Origin: CAZFLY01 sp964519995
Lineage (GTDB): Bacteria; Planctomycetota; Phycisphaerae; Sedimentisphaerales; Anaerobacaceae
Assembly: GCA_964519995.1 (NCBI GenBank)
Contig: CAZFLY010000004.1
Location: forward strand, 1 to 64,000
Direction: 5' to 3'
Length of the DNA stretch: 64,000 nucleotides
This document shows positions 49,482 to 59,147 of this stretch, in pieces. Under the pieces are notes generated by a model that ran no database searches, was not told where the DNA came from, and was given only the letters and a program-made list of their open reading frames with translations. The first letter of the stretch is position 1. Every line of letters starts with the position of its first letter. The translations under genes were made by a program, and so were the position numbers.

Positions 49482-52400
49482 TTACATTATGTTTAATTTG
49501 TAAAGGCTGATGCTCAACGGCGGAACAGTTAGCTTGTTCGATACATTTGTAACCGTCTTTTCTTCAATCACTACCTGGGGCTCTTTACCGGGCTCGTTGT
49601 AAGCTTTAGGGTCAGAGTGGGCAATCAGCCAGAGTTGTCCAGTGCCAGCCAGTTGATTGCCTCTCAAGTCCATTGTGAGCTCTTGTTCTTGTTCTGTGGG
49701 ATTGACAATAGCAACCGTCAAAGCCTCGCGGTCGTCAGTCCAGGCGGCTGCTACATCAAGCAGCTCGGTGTCACCGGCAACTTCGACCGGCAGGTTCCCA
49801 AAGTTGTTTCGATAGAGCTTCAAAACTAGGCCGGTCGTCTCGAATGCAGCAGCGGTCTTGCTGGCTTTAATGCAGCCGATGACATTGACCGTCTGGGCGT
49901 AATTAGCCATGAAGATTATGTCCGAATTACGAAAGTACTCATGCAACCCTCTGGCAATGCCCAGAGCATCTTTGTGGAAATACCGGGTTCCAAGTTCACC
50001 AAACAGATGGGGGCCATACCAGTAGTTCCATTCGGTCATGGCGATTCGGATATCTTTTCCTTTGAGAGAATCCAATTGTTGACGGAGTTGCCGATGGAAT
50101 TGAACCTTCTGTTTGATATTGTCGGGGATTTGGGATGCATGTCCGATGATGTCAGATTTTTCCTGACAGTAGAAGTGCTCCGCTATCAGTTCAATGTGGT
50201 CTGAGCAGCTCCGTAGTAATCCTTCGCTCCATGAGCCGGCATTACCCGAAGCGATCGGGATGATGTCCGGATCTACTTCGCGCATTTTGTCCACAATCCA
50301 ATTATGTTTTCTAACATAATGATTGAGGCTCATATAACCGAGCTGCCATCTGCCGAACATTTCGTTACCGATACACCAGTAGCGAACATCAAAGGGTTTT
50401 GTGTCACCATTTTTAGCCCGTAAAGCCCCCATCGGCGTATCGGTTGAGCCGTTTGCGTATTCCAGTTCAGCAGCAGCCGAATAGGCATCTCCAAAACCGG
50501 TATTGACAGTCACCAACGGCTCGGTGTTGAGCAAGCGGCAAAAGTGAATAAACTCGTGAATGCCGAAGTCGTTGTGCTCAACTCCGGTCCATGCGGGATT
50601 TGTACGAGGGGGCCGCCGATCCCGATCGCCTATGCCATCGCGCCAGTCGTAGCCGCTGACGAAGTTTCCGCCGGGCCAGCGATATAACGGGGCGTTGAGT
50701 TCTTTAAGAACCGCCAACGTATCGGCGCGAATGCCATCGATATTGTCCGCTGGCATCAGGGAGACCGTGCCCACAAAGCATGCTCCATCGGCTACCTTAA
50801 TTTCCAGCTTGCCGCTTGTAGTATCGGCACCGGCGGTAAACCGGAAGGGATACCTGATATACTCTCTCGGCGCTGCCGAAAACTTAACTAAATCTTGATC
50901 TTGCGGATTATCACTCCAGATCAGTGATACTGTCACATCAGCACTTTGCTGTTGGGCCTTGAGGTAGATATAACCGGCGTATTGCTTATTTTGAACCAGT
51001 CCCAGGTCGAACTGTTGGATGCCGCTGCCGGACTGAATTAGCGGGGTGTGCTCGCCGACAAAGGAATCTTCTTTGACCATAGTTACTGATTTGGGCTGTC
51101 CGATGATTTGCCAGGGTGAGGCGCCTACTACCGCAAACGGATTATCCTGGGGGACGCCCCGGCTGCGACGATAGGGTTGGTAATTCGGAGTGATGGGGAA
51201 ATAAAACTTGCGATCTTCGAGCATCTCGGCCCAGATACCGCCGTAAATACACCGGCCGAGGTGTTCGATAAACTGGGCGTAGATGTACTTGGAAATCGGC
51301 TCTTTGGTCTGACCCACATCGATTTTTACGGCCGGGTCTGTGCTTGTAGTGGAAAGTAATTCAAGCTTCAGATCATCATACCAAGCTTTTCCCATGGACA
51401 GTCCCCAGCCGCCAAGTAGGCAGTTGATTTCCACGGCTGCGTGCTCGCCTGAATCGAACACAAGCTCTACACGTGTCCAGTCCTTCGTTCCGGTCACAGA
51501 CGGAGTCTGAAGCGGTGGAATGTTATGTAAATTCAATAAAGCTCCCTTACCAGTTCCCGCAACCACGTTTTCTGTCTTGATCCAGCCGGACAACCTGTAC
51601 TGAGAACGGGGCTTGATAGGTGCCGAGATTAACCAGCCGATATCGGCACCACTTTCTGATGAGAGCATAACGCACCTTTTGCCGGTATGACCTGCTTCAA
51701 CATAACCTGTGCCGATCACGTATTTGAATTCGCCCTCTCCGCCGTATGTTCGTGTTTCCCAGCCTGTCGGTTTGTTATTATCGCCTTGCTCGAATGACGA
51801 ATTGTGTATTATCCCCGCCGGGGTCAGGGGTTGCGCGGCTGACTCATAACGCGCAAGCCAGACTGCCATCTCGCCGGGGCCGCGGTGTGCCCATGCATAA
51901 TACGGGATAGCCGTCAAATCCTGCTCTTTCTTTGAGACATTCTTAGTTTCCTTGTCGTAGCTCAGCGCGACAGCCTTTGCCCGAACCACTGTCACGCCGT
52001 TGAACATATCCTCGCGGTATTCAGTTGTAAGCTTAGTGTTATCAGGCATGATGAGATTCAGAACGTGGCCATTGTTGTCCGGCCATTCAGCGCAGTAGAC
52101 TATCGGCCCACGCTCAAGAGTCACCCTGCCAACATCCGCATTGACCTTCTCGTGCGCAAGTACCCGATGGATAGGCATCGGCAAATCCAATTCTATAACA
52201 TCACCATCATTCCACTTGCGCTCGATACGCACATAGCCTTTCTCAATCTTGACCGGCAGTGAATCGCCGTTGACTCTCAAGCTCACCTGTGACTTAACGT
52301 CTTCAAGATACCTGTACAAATTGCTAGGCACAGCTCGACCTTGTGTCCAGCCTGGTATGCGAACACATATTCCAAACGTCCCCGGCTGTTCGGGCTGGAT

Positions 52401-53828
52401 CGTCATCTTCACAGCACCATCCCACGGATACTTCGTTTCCTGGACAACGCAAACTTTGTTCTTTCCCACATCGATAGTGCTGGTACCGGCTGCGAACAGA
52501 TTGACATATAATGTGTCATCTGTCTGCGCGTAAACATATCCTGGTAGCGAGGCGATAAATCGAACTATATTGCCCGGACAGCATGCACACGAAAACCATC
52601 CGCTCCGCTTATGATTACCATGAGACTCGAGCGGATTCGGATAAAAGAAGCTATTGCCTTCAAGTGATATGCCCGACAGAAAGGCGTTGTACAGCGTTCG
52701 CTCCATAACATCGATATACTTTGCATCCCCGTTAGCAAGAAACATCCGATGGTTCCAAAACATATTGCCGATTGACGCACATGTCTCGCAATAGGCTGTT
52801 GTGTTCGGCAATTCATAATCCTTGCTAAACGCCTCGCCATGACCTGTCGCACCAACACCGCCGGTTACATACAACTTCCTGCCGACAACATTATTCCAGA
52901 TGCGCTCCGCAGCATCCAGATATGTCTGCTGTCCCGTCAGCATAGCCACATCCACCATGCCACTGTACATATACGTCGCACGAACCGCATGACCCACAGC
53001 CTCATTCTGCTCAATAACCTTTTTGTGCGACTGGCTGTATCCACCACCGCCTGGGCCTCGTGTATCAAGGAAGAACTTCGCCAGTTTCAGGTATTTCTCC
53101 TTGCCGGTTACCCGATACAGCTTGGCAAGACCCATCTCTATCACTTGGTGTCCAGGCCACTTCTCACACTTGCCAGGGCCAAATTCATCACATAAGAAAT
53201 CTGCGTTCTTCGTGGCAACATCTAAAAGCGTTCGCTTGCCCGTCGCCAGATAGTGTGCTACCGCAGCCTCATAAAGATGACCCATATTGTACAACTCGTG
53301 ACTGCCATCCAGTTTCGACCACCGCGCATCACCGTACCAGTTCTTTAGCCTCTCACACTTGTTCGTCCGGCAGGTGTACAGATAACCGTCGCTCTCCTGT
53401 GCAGCAGCAATTTTTGTAATCAGCTCATCCAGATATTTCTCAAGCTCGGGGTCAGGATGTACGCTTAGTGAGTACGATGCTCCTTCAAGAATCTTATATG
53501 GATCAGTATCATCGAATGGAAAGTCGCCACGGTGCTTGCCCTCGGTCAAGCCGCCTGCTATAGCGAAATTGCTAATTCGCCCAGTCTCTTCGCACTTGTT
53601 GAAGGCATAGGGAATCGTAACCTTGCGGTTTGTCTCAATGCGTGGTGCCCAGAATTTATCTGAAAGCTCAACTCTTGAATGGGGCACAGGCTTAATAGGG
53701 TAGTTCTTCTTTAGCTCTGCTCGATTTGTTTCACCTGATTGTCCGCTCTTGGCATCGCATCTGTGAAGCATCGTGCCATAAAATAGTGCGACTACAATCC
53801 ACAATGAGAGTATCCGTTTAGCGCTCAT
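49482..53828 (-). CDS. GH127 - carbohydrate-binding module - GH51 fusion (arabinofuranosidase)
   Basis: 1448-aa secreted protein with signal peptide (to about residue 25). Residues about 45-650 are a GH127 beta-L-arabinofuranosidase domain; its zinc-cysteine site is visible as CETCAS (Glu348, Cys350) and SCACCPGN (Cys416, Cys417). Residues about 690-850 are a CBM4_9-like jelly roll (SSFEQGDNNKPTGWE). From about 860 a GH51 alpha-L-arabinofuranosidase follows (YAQFIEHLGRCIYGGIWAEM), with acid/base Glu1156 (GNEMFG) and nucleophile Glu1266 (MTEWNYW). The ATG at 53828 has AAAGGG upstream; 15 further codons are excluded. It would remove both alpha- and beta-linked arabinofuranose. Confidence 0.9.
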   Translation of the reverse strand: MSAKRILSLWIVVALFYGTMLHRCDAKSGQSGETNRAELKKNYPIKPVPHSRVELSDKFWAPRIETNRKVTIPYAFNKCEETGRISNFAIAGGLTEGKHRGDFPFDDTDPYKILEGASYSLSVHPDPELEKYLDELITKIAAAQESDGYLYTCRTNKCERLKNWYGDARWSKLDGSHELYNMGHLYEAAVAHYLATGKRTLLDVATKNADFLCDEFGPGKCEKWPGHQVIEMGLAKLYRVTGKEKYLKLAKFFLDTRGPGGGGYSQSHKKVIEQNEAVGHAVRATYMYSGMVDVAMLTGQQTYLDAAERIWNNVVGRKLYVTGGVGATGHGEAFSKDYELPNTTAYCETCASIGNMFWNHRMFLANGDAKYIDVMERTLYNAFLSGISLEGNSFFYPNPLESHGNHKRSGWFSCACCPGNIVRFIASLPGYVYAQTDDTLYVNLFAAGTSTIDVGKNKVCVVQETKYPWDGAVKMTIQPEQPGTFGICVRIPGWTQGRAVPSNLYRYLEDVKSQVSLRVNGDSLPVKIEKGYVRIERKWNDGDVIELDLPMPIHRVLAHEKVNADVGRVTLERGPIVYCAEWPDNNGHVLNLIMPDNTKLTTEYREDMFNGVTVVRAKAVALSYDKETKNVSKKEQDLTAIPYYAWAHRGPGEMAVWLARYESAAQPLTPAGIIHNSSFEQGDNNKPTGWETRTYGGEGEFKYVIGTGYVEAGHTGKRCVMLSSESGADIGWLISAPIKPRSQYRLSGWIKTENVVAGTGKGALLNLHNIPPLQTPSVTGTKDWTRVELVFDSGEHAAVEINCLLGGWGLSMGKAWYDDLKLELLSTTSTDPAVKIDVGQTKEPISKYIYAQFIEHLGRCIYGGIWAEMLEDRKFYFPITPNYQPYRRSRGVPQDNPFAVVGASPWQIIGQPKSVTMVKEDSFVGEHTPLIQSGSGIQQFDLGLVQNKQYAGYIYLKAQQQSADVTVSLIWSDNPQDQDLVKFSAAPREYIRYPFRFTAGADTTSGKLEIKVADGACFVGTVSLMPADNIDGIRADTLAVLKELNAPLYRWPGGNFVSGYDWRDGIGDRDRRPPRTNPAWTGVEHNDFGIHEFIHFCRLLNTEPLVTVNTGFGDAYSAAAELEYANGSTDTPMGALRAKNGDTKPFDVRYWCIGNEMFGRWQLGYMSLNHYVRKHNWIVDKMREVDPDIIPIASGNAGSWSEGLLRSCSDHIELIAEHFYCQEKSDIIGHASQIPDNIKQKVQFHRQLRQQLDSLKGKDIRIAMTEWNYWYGPHLFGELGTRYFHKDALGIARGLHEYFRNSDIIFMANYAQTVNVIGCIKASKTAAAFETTGLVLKLYRNNFGNLPVEVAGDTELLDVAAAWTDDREALTVAIVNPTEQEQELTMDLRGNQLAGTGQLWLIAHSDPKAYNEPGKEPQVVIEEKTVTNVSNKLTVPPLSISLYKLNIM

Positions 53829-53894
53829 AATCAGCCCTTTCTCTTGACTAGGTTTGACAATGAAAAAACACATTGAGTAATATTCTACAAATAT

Positions 53895-54878
53895 TCAGGA
53901 GAAATGCAATTCTACGATGTCCTTATCGTGCAGAACGTGTGTTAGCTGGACGTTTTGGCCGTCGTAAACGCCCGTGCCCCATATCCGTGCCGACTGTAAT
54001 TTTTCCGCTAACTGCCGATGAATCGCCAAAGCCAAGTCTTGAATGGTAGAACCCACAGGTAATGTAAAAGGCTCGTTCATATCAGCAGGCTTACCCGGCG
54101 GCTTAGCGTAAATCCGGATAATCTTAAGATTCTTAAAAAGTACCCCTGGAAGTTCATCCAGCCCTTCGCCCGTCTCAGCAGAGACCTTCACAAATCCAAA
54201 ATTCCTTTTGCAGTGTTTTCTTAATTTATCGAACACGCCGTCGGCAGCAATATCAGCTTTAGTGCAGATACAAATCGCTGGTTTGGCCAAAACATTTCCA
54301 TGACTGTCAACTGTAGGAGTCTCTTCATCAAGCAGCAAGCTGCGCGACACTAAAAAATCAAGCAGGACATCGACCTGCTCAACTACATCGGCAGACAAGT
54401 CAACTACAATCGCAACCAAATCGCAGTTTCGATATGTTCCCACCTGTCCTGGTTCCATATAGTCAGCGGTTACAGGCGGCATATCCACAAGCTGAATGTG
54501 GATATCCTCGAACTGTACCATCCCCGGCACCGGCCCACCCGTCGCATACGGAAAATCAGCAATATTCACCTTGGCATGAGTCAGCAATCCAACGATACAA
54601 CTTTTGCCGGAGTTCGGCATACCGAGCAGGACAACTTGTCCCGCTCCACTTCGCGGCACGTGGAAAATGTCTGTCTGTCCGGCTCGTTTTTTCTGCGTGG
54701 CGATTTCTTTTAGCTTGCTGAGTTTTCTGCGCAGGTCGGCCTTTAGGTGGTCGGTGCCCTTGTGCTTGGGCATCACCGCCAGCATCCGCTCAAGAGCGAG
54801 AATCTTCTCCTCGTTGGTCGTCGCTTCGCGATACCACTGTTCAGCCTTAAAATACTCTGGCGTCAAATTTGCAGGCAT
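53895..54878 (-). CDS. DRG/Obg-like GTPase with TGS domain
   Basis: 327 aa. A helical N-terminus (residues 1-70) resembles the DRG lead segment. G1 is GMPNSGKS. G3, normally DxxG, reads LVDMPPVT. G4 is CTKAD, and SAETGEGLDEL is the G5 region. A C-terminal TGS domain ends the protein (FTLPVGSTIQDLALAIHRQL ... HDKDIVELHFS). Such proteins bind ribosomes or tRNA-related factors; this bacterial DRG-like group is uncharacterised. It is last in the leucine gene cluster, after leuB. The ATG at 54878 follows a low-complexity AAAACTC repeat stretch. Confidence 0.82.
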   Translation of the reverse strand: MPANLTPEYFKAEQWYREATTNEEKILALERMLAVMPKHKGTDHLKADLRRKLSKLKEIATQKKRAGQTDIFHVPRSGAGQVVLLGMPNSGKSCIVGLLTHAKVNIADFPYATGGPVPGMVQFEDIHIQLVDMPPVTADYMEPGQVGTYRNCDLVAIVVDLSADVVEQVDVLLDFLVSRSLLLDEETPTVDSHGNVLAKPAICICTKADIAADGVFDKLRKHCKRNFGFVKVSAETGEGLDELPGVLFKNLKIIRIYAKPPGKPADMNEPFTLPVGSTIQDLALAIHRQLAEKLQSARIWGTGVYDGQNVQLTHVLHDKDIVELHFS

Positions 54879-54887
54879 GATTACAAA

Positions 54888-54990
54888 CTCAAAAATTAAA
54901 ACTCAAAAATCAAAATTACATAATCCAGCACTTGAATTTTTCAAGCGATGGATTACTTCCTTAATTTTGCATTTTGATATTTAATTTTTC
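54888..54990. repeat. AAACTCAAAAATTAAAACTC low-complexity repeat
   Basis: AT-rich direct and inverted units (AAACTCAAAAAT, TTGATATTTAATTTTTCA) with GTAATCC/GGATTAC arms near 54916 and 54949. It resembles the segment at 36783-36850. It fills the spacer between leuB and the GTPase gene. Confidence 0.45.
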
Positions 54991-56077
54991 ATTCAGCTAC
55001 TTTTTCAGCGACAAGGTCGCCGACTTCGCTTGTCGAGTATCCCATTTTTCCCGCTTGCAGGCTCTTTAGCTTATTGGCGGTGACATACATCACTGCTTTC
55101 TCTACAGTATCTGCTGCCTTTTCTTCACCGAGCGTCGCCAGCATCATTTGCATCGCGCATATCGCTGCAAGAGGATTTATCACACCCTTGCCCGTATACT
55201 TTGGTGCACTGCCGCCGATTGGCTCAAACATGCTGACGCCTTGCGGATTGATATTTCCACCGGCTGCGATGCCCATGCCGCCCTGCACCATTGCGCCGAG
55301 GTCGGTAATAATGTCACCGAACATGTTGCCGGTAACGATAACATCAAACCACTCAGGATTCTTGATCATCCACATACACGTTGCGTCAACGTGATAATAT
55401 TCTCTCTCAATATCAGGGTACTCCGCCTTGCCCATTTCGTGAAAAGCCCGCTCCCACAAATCATAGATGTACGTCAGCACGTTGGTCTTGCCGCAAAGAG
55501 CAAGCGTGTTTTTGTTGCCCTTACCCCGCGCCCTTTTGCCGTACTTGCGGGCATATTCAAACGCGTACTTCAGGCAGCGATCCACTTGGAAACGATTATA
55601 GACAGCAGATTGCACAGCTACTTCCTGCGGAGTGCCTTTCATTGTAAAGCCGCCCGTGCCTGTGTAAAGGTCGCCGGTATTCTCGCGGACAACCGTAAAG
55701 TCGATGTCCTCAGGCCCCTTATCCTTCAGCGGTGTCTCTACACCAGGATACAGCTTGACTGGCCGAAGGTTTATATATTGGTCCAGATCGAAACGAGCCT
55801 TTAGCAAAATTCCTTTTTCCAGAATCCCCGGCGGCACATCGGGATGACCCATCGCACCAAGTAATATCGCATCAAACTTGCGAAGCTCTTCTACTCCGCT
55901 ATCCGGCAGAGTCTCGCCGGTTCTCTTGTACCGCTCGCCGCCAAAGTCGAACTCAGTCAGATCGATCTTGAACCGGAATTTGTCCGCCGCAGTCTTTAAT
56001 ACCTTCACCGCCTCGACCGTCACCTCTGGCCCAGTACCATCACCAGGAATTACAGCAATTTTGTAGGTCTTGCCCAT
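54989..56077 (-). CDS. leuB: 3-isopropylmalate dehydrogenase
   Basis: 362-aa decarboxylating dehydrogenase of leucine synthesis. The N-terminus YKIAVIPGDGTGPEV, VVRENTGDLYTG, DATCMWMIKNPEWFDVIVT and GNMFGDIITDLGAMV carry the metal and NAD-binding residues; GGSAPKYTGKGVINP is the signature end. The VRENTGDLY form resembles long-chain homologues, so a related beta-decarboxylating dehydrogenase is possible, but the leuACD context favours LeuB. It is separated from leuD by two inserted genes and repeats. Confidence 0.92.
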   Translation of the reverse strand: MGKTYKIAVIPGDGTGPEVTVEAVKVLKTAADKFRFKIDLTEFDFGGERYKRTGETLPDSGVEELRKFDAILLGAMGHPDVPPGILEKGILLKARFDLDQYINLRPVKLYPGVETPLKDKGPEDIDFTVVRENTGDLYTGTGGFTMKGTPQEVAVQSAVYNRFQVDRCLKYAFEYARKYGKRARGKGNKNTLALCGKTNVLTYIYDLWERAFHEMGKAEYPDIEREYYHVDATCMWMIKNPEWFDVIVTGNMFGDIITDLGAMVQGGMGIAAGGNINPQGVSMFEPIGGSAPKYTGKGVINPLAAICAMQMMLATLGEEKAADTVEKAVMYVTANKLKSLQAGKMGYSTSEVGDLVAEKVAE

Positions 56078-56102
56078 CTAACCTTTTCCTTTCTCTATCT
56101 TC

Positions 56103-56135
56103 AAACCACGGATTAACGCGGATTTTCACGGATTA
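56103..56135 (-). repeat. CCGCGGATTAACGCGG-type repeat (copy 1, inverted)
   Basis: Reads ACCACGGATTAACGCGG then ATTTTCACGGATT on the plus strand. It is inverted relative to the copies at 56915 and 57349. It sits between leuB and the HEPN-like gene. Confidence 0.8.
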
Positions 56136-56141
56136 TATAAT

Positions 56142-56855
56142 TCAAAGCAATTCTTCAATCAGTTCTCGTATCCCTTCTATCATTGCTCCAACATCTGAAT
56201 TGTCGAACTTATCCCACTCGGCATGTAAGGCATGATTTCTAATCCCTGCAAATGACTTTACTCTTTTTGCCTTTACAGGGGTAAAGATATTCGCCTTTAC
56301 TGATTCGTCAATGAGGGGGTCAAGAGTTTTGTTTTCCGTAATCAGCCCATTCTTCTGGGCAATTTTCTTTGCCGTATCCTCCAAAACCGCACTTGCCAAA
56401 ACCGATGATTCGATCTTTCTATTTCCCTTGTGATACTCGGCTGCATGATCCAGAAAATCATCAAATGTTGCACCTGCTACAATATACTCAATCTTTCCAA
56501 GCAAACCTTGTTCCCATTCATCTTTTGCCCTTGTTAACAACCCAAGCATCTGCACCAGCACACTTGAGGTAACCCCTCGTTTCAAATCATCATCTGCCAG
56601 AAAACGGTCACATTCTTTAGCAATATGTGCTTCGGGTGGTGCTACATAGTGTATAAGGTTCACTGCCGAAGTCAGCCACGATCGAAATTCTGGGATTCTT
56701 TTCTGTGGGACCCAATATTCATAGCTGTTTTGGTCATATGTTTTATTTCCGTCACGGCTTATTTTTACAAGTGCTGGTCCTATCGTTCCAATTAAACTTT
56801 GGCCTTGATTGATTAGAGCTTCAAATCTATTGTTTATATCTTCTTTCGTTCCCAT
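56142..56855 (-). CDS. Hypothetical protein with HEPN-like C-terminus
   Basis: 237 aa. The C-terminal 80 residues resemble a HEPN/DUF4145-type bundle, with the motif SFAGIRNHALHAEWDKF, an RNxxxH pattern typical of HEPN RNases. The N-terminal part (residues 1-90) is helical, with YEYWVPQKRIPEFRSWL. HEPN proteins often act in toxin or antiphage systems, but no partner gene fits here. ATG 56855 is chosen (AAAGG nine bases upstream); a GTG six codons earlier overlaps that site. Flanked by inverted copies of the CCGCGGATTA repeat within the leucine operon. Confidence 0.6.
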   Translation of the reverse strand: MGTKEDINNRFEALINQGQSLIGTIGPALVKISRDGNKTYDQNSYEYWVPQKRIPEFRSWLTSAVNLIHYVAPPEAHIAKECDRFLADDDLKRGVTSSVLVQMLGLLTRAKDEWEQGLLGKIEYIVAGATFDDFLDHAAEYHKGNRKIESSVLASAVLEDTAKKIAQKNGLITENKTLDPLIDESVKANIFTPVKAKRVKSFAGIRNHALHAEWDKFDNSDVGAMIEGIRELIEELL

Positions 56856-56914
56856 ATCAGTATACCTTTCCACTTCTCCGTTCGTAGATGCGGAAAATAC
56901 AATTTGAACTTTTT

Positions 56915-56949
56915 AATCCGTGTAAATCCGCGCTAATCCGCGGTTTTTT
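56915..56949 (+). repeat. CCGCGGATTA-type repeat (copy 2)
   Basis: AATCCGTGTAAATCCGCG then CTAATCCGCGGTTTTTT. Read on the minus strand, it supplies the last codons and the TAG stop codon of the GxxExxY gene (Lys-Thr-Ala-Asp-stop). Confidence 0.85.
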
Positions 56950-57331
56950 GTCCTTGAAGTACCATCCTCTTATACTTTAATGATCGCTCGCCAAAATTTA
57001 TTAACAGTCCAACTTCAAGTCCTGTTGCCCTCAGATAGTTCAGAATCTGTGCCTCCTCGACGCCCGTAATAGCTTTGAGCGCCTTAAGTTCGACCAATAC
57101 TTTCTCTCCCACCAGAAAATCGCACACGAACTGCTTTGCCAACCAACCTTTGTAAAAAACATCAATGCCTTTCTGTCTTTCGTAACGTACCTTACGGAGG
57201 TCAAATTCTATTGCCAAAGCTTCTTCATACACACTCTCAAGAAATCCGCTGCCGATAGTCTTGTGCACTTCCATAGCCGCACCAATAATCTCTCTTGTCA
57301 AATCGGAATACAATAAATCTGATTCAGCCAC
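56933..57331 (-). CDS. GxxExxY protein (PD-(D/E)XK-like)
   Basis: 132 aa, GxxExxY family (TIGR04256). The name motif is GSGFLESVYEEAL. Nuclease-like residues follow: YKGWLAKQFVCDFLVGEKVLVELKA gives the D...ExK pattern. Such proteins are predicted PD-(D/E)XK nucleases of unknown role and often lie among dispersed repeats in bacterial genomes. Here copies of the CCGCGGATTA repeat lie on both sides in direct orientation, and the downstream copy encodes the protein's last four residues and stop codon. It interrupts the leuD-leuB order. Confidence 0.92.
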   Translation of the reverse strand: MAESDLLYSDLTREIIGAAMEVHKTIGSGFLESVYEEALAIEFDLRKVRYERQKGIDVFYKGWLAKQFVCDFLVGEKVLVELKALKAITGVEEAQILNYLRATGLEVGLLINFGERSLKYKRMVLQGQKTAD

Positions 57332-57348
57332 TTTTTTTCTCTTTATTG

Positions 57349-57386
57349 AAATCCGTGTAAATCCGCGTTAATCCGCGGTTTTTTTT
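57349..57386 (+). repeat. CCGCGGATTA-type repeat (copy 3)
   Basis: AAATCCGTGTAAATCCGCG then TTAATCCGCGGTTTTTTTT. Read on the minus strand, it supplies the final Lys-Thr-Ala-Asp codons and the TAA stop codon of leuD. Confidence 0.85.
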
Positions 57387-57853
57387 ATGTGTTCCAGCAG
57401 TCCGCCGTCGTTAATTATTTCAAGTGCAAAGTCCGGCAGCGGATTAAATCTAATATCTATACCAGCAGTTTGATCCTTAATCAAGCCGGCTTCATAGTCA
57501 ATCTCAAGTTCATCGCCGTCTTTTATCTTCTCGGCGGCCTCAGCCGACTCAATAAGATAGAAGCCGTTGTTTATTGCGTTTCGATAGAAAATTCTGGCGA
57601 AAGATTTAGCAATTACAGTCTGGATACCCACTCCGCGGATAGCCCAGATGGCGTGCTCTCTCGACGAGCCGCAGCCGAAATCTTCACCGGCTACAATTAC
57701 GTCATCTGCTTGAACCTTCTTTACAAACTCTGCATCCAAATCTTCCAGACAGTGCTTCGCCAGCTCCGCTTGATCATCTGTATTGAGATAGCGCGCAGGT
57801 ATAATTTCATCGGTATTTATGTGATCCCTATTATACACGTGTGCCTTAGTCAT
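57368..57853 (-). CDS. leuD: 3-isopropylmalate dehydratase small subunit
   Basis: 161-aa swivelling domain of isopropylmalate isomerase. Key text is [19 protein letters not shown], the substrate loop [19 protein letters not shown], and [17 protein letters not shown]. Short (archaeal or HACN-like) size. Its natural end seems replaced: the last four residues TAD with preceding Lys and the stop codon come from the repeat at 57349-57386. It follows leuC by 31 bp. Confidence 0.95.
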   Translation of the reverse strand: MTKAHVYNRDHINTDEIIPARYLNTDDQAELAKHCLEDLDAEFVKKVQADDVIVAGEDFGCGSSREHAIWAIRGVGIQTVIAKSFARIFYRNAINNGFYLIESAEAAEKIKDGDELEIDYEAGLIKDQTAGIDIRFNPLPDFALEIINDGGLLEHIKKTAD

Positions 57854-57884
57854 AATTTCACCTATTCTAAATCTCGAATTTCCA

Positions 57885-59147
57885 TCAGAGGTATTCTCTT
57901 GGGTCCGTCAACTTTCCTTCAATCGCGCTTGCCGCTGCTGTTGCGGGACTTGCTAAATATACTTCACTCTTTGGATGTCCCATTCGGCCAACGAAATTGC
58001 GATTAGTAGTGCTAACACACTTTTCACCTTCAGCTAACACACCCATGAATCCGCCCAGACATGCCCCACACGTCGGTGCAGCAATCACACAGCCGGCATC
58101 GTAAAATATATCGAACAGGTCTTCATCTTTCGCCTGCTTCCAGATTGTCGGCGTGGCTGGCACAATTATCGTGCGGATCGCAACTTGTTTTCCTTTGAGG
58201 ATTTTCGCTGCAATCCTCAAATCTTCAATCCTACCATTTGTGCAACTGCCAATATAGGCTTGGTCCATTTGTTTGGCGGAACACTCCGATATCGTGACGC
58301 CATTGCTTGGCAGATGCGGCAAAGCCACCATCGGCTCGATCTTCGAGCAGTCAAACTCCTCCACCTCCTCATATTTGGCGTCGCTATTCGACTCATAAAT
58401 GGTGTAGTCTTTTTTATCCTTGAGATGCTCATCGAGATACTGCTTCGTTGTCTGATCAAAACCGATTATTCCATTCTTGGCGCCTGCCTCGATAGCCATG
58501 TTCGTCATTGTCATGCGTGCTTCCATTGACATACTTTTTAGGGCTGAACCTGTGAATTCCATCGCCTTATAAAGCGTGCCATCGACGCCGATCCTCGCTA
58601 TAACGGCAAGAATGACATCTTTGCTGTAAACGCCGGGTCCGAGTTTTCCACTGAGCACGAACTTCATCGAAGCCGGCACACGGAACCAGAGCTTTCCCGT
58701 AGCGATCGCAGCCGCAAGGTCGGTCGAGCCGACCCCTGTGCTAAAGGCGGCGAATGCCCCGTATGTACAGGTATGTGAGTCGGGTCCGATGATGACTTCG
58801 CCGGGCCGAATATGTCCCTGCTCAGGCAGTAGCGCGTGACAGACGCCGGCCCTTCCGAGCTTGTAGTAATATTTGATATTGTGTCGCCTTGCCCACTGGT
58901 CGAGTCTTTTATGCAGCTCGGCGCTTTTTATGTCTTTGGCTGGCTGGAAATGGTCGGGCGTAACAATAATTTTTTCTCTGTCGAAGACTTTATCAATACC
59001 TCGCGTTTCGAGCATGGATACAGCCGGCGGCCCAGTCACATCTATAAAAAGCACAACATCAAGCTGAGCATCTACAAGTTCACCCGGCCGAACACTATTT
59101 TTATTAGCTGCTCGTGCTAAAATCTTTTCAGTAATCGTCATGCCCAT
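57885..59147 (-). CDS. leuC: 3-isopropylmalate dehydratase large subunit
   Basis: 420-aa aconitase-fold subunit. The cluster cysteines are in [12 protein letters not shown] and [32 protein letters not shown] is the other signature. The length matches the two-subunit LeuC/HacA type. The ATG at 59147 has AGGATAA upstream; a 12-codon extension lacks support. It forms the isomerase with LeuD, converting 2- to 3-isopropylmalate. Confidence 0.95.
   Translation of the reverse strand: MGMTITEKILARAANKNSVRPGELVDAQLDVVLFIDVTGPPAVSMLETRGIDKVFDREKIIVTPDHFQPAKDIKSAELHKRLDQWARRHNIKYYYKLGRAGVCHALLPEQGHIRPGEVIIGPDSHTCTYGAFAAFSTGVGSTDLAAAIATGKLWFRVPASMKFVLSGKLGPGVYSKDVILAVIARIGVDGTLYKAMEFTGSALKSMSMEARMTMTNMAIEAGAKNGIIGFDQTTKQYLDEHLKDKKDYTIYESNSDAKYEEVEEFDCSKIEPMVALPHLPSNGVTISECSAKQMDQAYIGSCTNGRIEDLRIAAKILKGKQVAIRTIIVPATPTIWKQAKDEDLFDIFYDAGCVIAAPTCGACLGGFMGVLAEGEKCVSTTNRNFVGRMGHPKSEVYLASPATAAASAIEGKLTDPREYL

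Noticed and set aside
56142..57331. Toxin-antitoxin pair of the HEPN-like and GxxExxY genes
   Set aside because: They are separated by a repeat and a spacer, neither looks like an antitoxin, and GxxExxY genes normally occur alone.
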